Source: JADFRG01 sp046759305 (GTDB lineage Bacteria > Chloroflexota > Anaerolineae > Anaerolineales > E44-bin32). Taken from it: DNA of 24,501 nt. The notes under the pieces were generated by a model. The model saw only the letters and a program-made list of their open reading frames with translations. It ran no database searches and had not been told where the DNA came from. Shown here piece after piece: positions 23,289 to 24,501 of this stretch. The stretch is from positions 1 to 24,501 of the forward strand of contig JBHIBY010000039.1 of the NCBI GenBank assembly GCA_046759305.1, written 5' to 3'. The position numbers were made by a program, and so were the translations under genes. How positions within the stretch are numbered: the stretch's first letter is position 1; every line of letters begins with the position of its first letter.

Positions 23289-24422
23289 ATGAGAGTATCC
23301 ATCCTTCAAGAGAACCTGGCACGTGGTCTGACAACGGTCGCACGTGCCGTTTCCCCACGCAGTACGCTCCCCGTACTTGGGAACGTGCTGGTCGCCACGG
23401 AAGATGGCCGTCTGCGCCTCTCCGGGACTAACCTCGAGCTGGGTATCACCTATTGGATCGGTGCCAAAATTGAGGACGAAGGCGCTACGACCGTACCAGC
23501 TCGTACCTTCGTTGATCTAGTCAATACGCTTCCCGCTGAAAACGTCGAAATGGAACTGACGACGCGCACGCAGACGCTCAACGTCCGCTCGGGTACTTTC
23601 AACAACAATATCAAGTGCATCGATGCCCAGGAATTCCCTCCGATGCCGCCTCCGGACCTGGAGGACGGCATCGATTTGGATATGTCGGACCTTCGAGAAA
23701 TGATCTCGCAGGTCACATTTGCGGCTTCGTCCGACGACGCGCGACCGGTGCTTACTGGGGTCTTGATCGAAATTGTGGCTGGAGGAATGACACTGGCCGC
23801 AGCAGATGGTTTCCGGCTCTCCGTGCGCAAAGCGAAGCTTTCAAACGGAGCCGACCGCTCTGTCAAGGCTATTATTCCAGCCAGAGCACTGTCCGAGCTG
23901 GCGCGCATTGCGGGTGACGACGAAGAAACCATCCAGATGTACCTGCCTTCTGACCGCAGCCAGGCAATCTTCCGCGGGCGTGACTTTGAGCTGGTTTCCC
24001 AGCTGATTGATGGAGCTTTCCCGGACTATCAGGGAATTATCCCCACCAGCCACAGCAGCCGTACTATTCTTCCTACTGCAGGTTTTTTGCATGCCTGCAA
24101 AGCGGCCGATATTTTTGCCCGCGAATCGGCGCACTCGGCTCGCCTCAATATCACGCCCGGCGACGATCAAGGGCCCGGCATGGTCGAAGTCACCGCTACA
24201 GCTGCCGAGACAGGCTCGAATGAGATCACGGTCGATGCCACCATCGAAGGCGAGCCGATCGAGATCGCCTTCAACGTACGGTTCCTGGTTGAAGTGCTGA
24301 GCGTTCTTCAGTCGTCCAGTGTTGCGCTTGAGACGAGCGGCCCGGCCTCCCCAGGCGTGATCAAGCCGGTCGGACGAGATGACTTTTTGCACGTCGTTAT
24401 GCCCATGCATCTGGGCCGGTAA
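23289..24422 (+). CDS. dnaN: DNA polymerase III beta subunit (sliding clamp)
   Basis: This 377-residue protein is the ring-shaped clamp that holds the replicative polymerase on DNA. It begins MRVSILQENLARGLTTVARA, followed by STLPVLGNVLVAT, the standard first strand and loop of DnaN. It continues through the three repeated domains (ARPVLTGVLIEI at the start of the second, FPDYQGIIP at its end) to the C-terminal VVMPMHLGR, close to the usual MPMRL ending. Length is normal. The start at ATG 23289 is the only one consistent with the family N-terminus, although the ribosome site is weak. dnaA is not visible upstream, where a divergent kinase lies. The following 79 bases to the window end hold no recognisable gene. 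The first 60 residues, including YWIGAKIEDEG, resemble Chloroflexota clamps from memory. Confidence 0.95.
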   Translation: MRVSILQENLARGLTTVARAVSPRSTLPVLGNVLVATEDGRLRLSGTNLELGITYWIGAKIEDEGATTVPARTFVDLVNTLPAENVEMELTTRTQTLNVRSGTFNNNIKCIDAQEFPPMPPPDLEDGIDLDMSDLREMISQVTFAASSDDARPVLTGVLIEIVAGGMTLAAADGFRLSVRKAKLSNGADRSVKAIIPARALSELARIAGDDEETIQMYLPSDRSQAIFRGRDFELVSQLIDGAFPDYQGIIPTSHSSRTILPTAGFLHACKAADIFARESAHSARLNITPGDDQGPGMVEVTATAAETGSNEITVDATIEGEPIEIAFNVRFLVEVLSVLQSSSVALETSGPASPGVIKPVGRDDFLHVVMPMHLGR

Positions 24423-24501
24423 TATCCCAGCTGACTCCTCATACAATTCCCCGCCACAGACCCGCATCGGCCTCACCAAATTCTCCACACGCAACACCCA
24501 C

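Noticed and set aside
24423..24501. Start of another gene after dnaN
   Set aside because: Only 79 bases remain, with no ribosome site and ATG that could be supported.

Overview
The window is a dense, mostly plus-strand stretch of bacterial chromosome, about 24.5 kb long and moderately GC-rich. No sequence search was possible. The sliding clamp, the small EF-Tu-domain-2-like protein, the UPF0173 hydrolase and the GAF histidine kinase look most like those of Chloroflexota (inference, moderate confidence). Genes are tightly packed with overlapping stops and starts, and several appear to start at TTG or GTG.

Positions 1 to about 8.1 kb hold a type II sulfur-oxidising heterodisulfide-reductase-like (sHdr) operon. 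In order it contains the 3' end of sHdrB1, sHdrA (flavin and Fe-S), an sHdrH-like protein of unknown function, sHdrB3 (two 4Fe-4S clusters plus CCG domain), EtfB, EtfA, and a large membrane protein. That last protein joins a haem-b-type membrane domain, two 4Fe-4S clusters and a CCG domain, and resembles EtfAB:menaquinone oxidoreductases (EMO). A hairpin separates etfA from the membrane protein gene. A cysteine-free winged-helix protein follows, overlapping the membrane protein's stop codon.

Positions 8.6 to 14.5 kb hold the dedicated lipoate machinery. There are three consecutive GcvH-like lipoate-binding proteins, each with its candidate lipoyl lysine at residue 71. They are followed by an LplA/LplB-type ligase, two radical-SAM proteins matching the split lipoyl synthase LipS1/LipS2, and a second divergent ligase. 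An uncharacterised 43-codon ORF sits exactly in the gap before the next gene.

Positions 14.6 to 19.3 kb encode a molybdenum respiratory module. It consists of a protein fusing a four-cluster ferredoxin-type subunit to an NrfD-type membrane anchor, then a 990-residue molybdopterin oxidoreductase without a Tat signal. The lack of an export signal and the neighbouring sHdr genes favour a SoeABC-like cytoplasmic sulfite dehydrogenase over a periplasmic polysulfide or thiosulfate reductase.

The inferred pathway is as follows. Sulfane sulfur, carried with help from lipoylated LbpA proteins, is oxidised by sHdr to sulfite. Electrons pass through sHdrB3, EtfAB and the EMO-like protein to quinone. 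The Soe-like enzyme oxidises sulfite to sulfate and also feeds quinone. sHdrC1 and the N-terminal half of sHdrB1 would lie upstream of the window. No TusA, DsrE or rhodanese gene is visible.

Positions 19.3 to 24.5 kb are general genes: a UPF0173 hydrolase, an MFS transporter, the EF-Tu-domain-like small protein, a soluble GAF histidine kinase on the minus strand, and dnaN. No tRNA, rRNA, CRISPR array or insertion sequence was seen. No gene-free stretch exceeds 300 bases.
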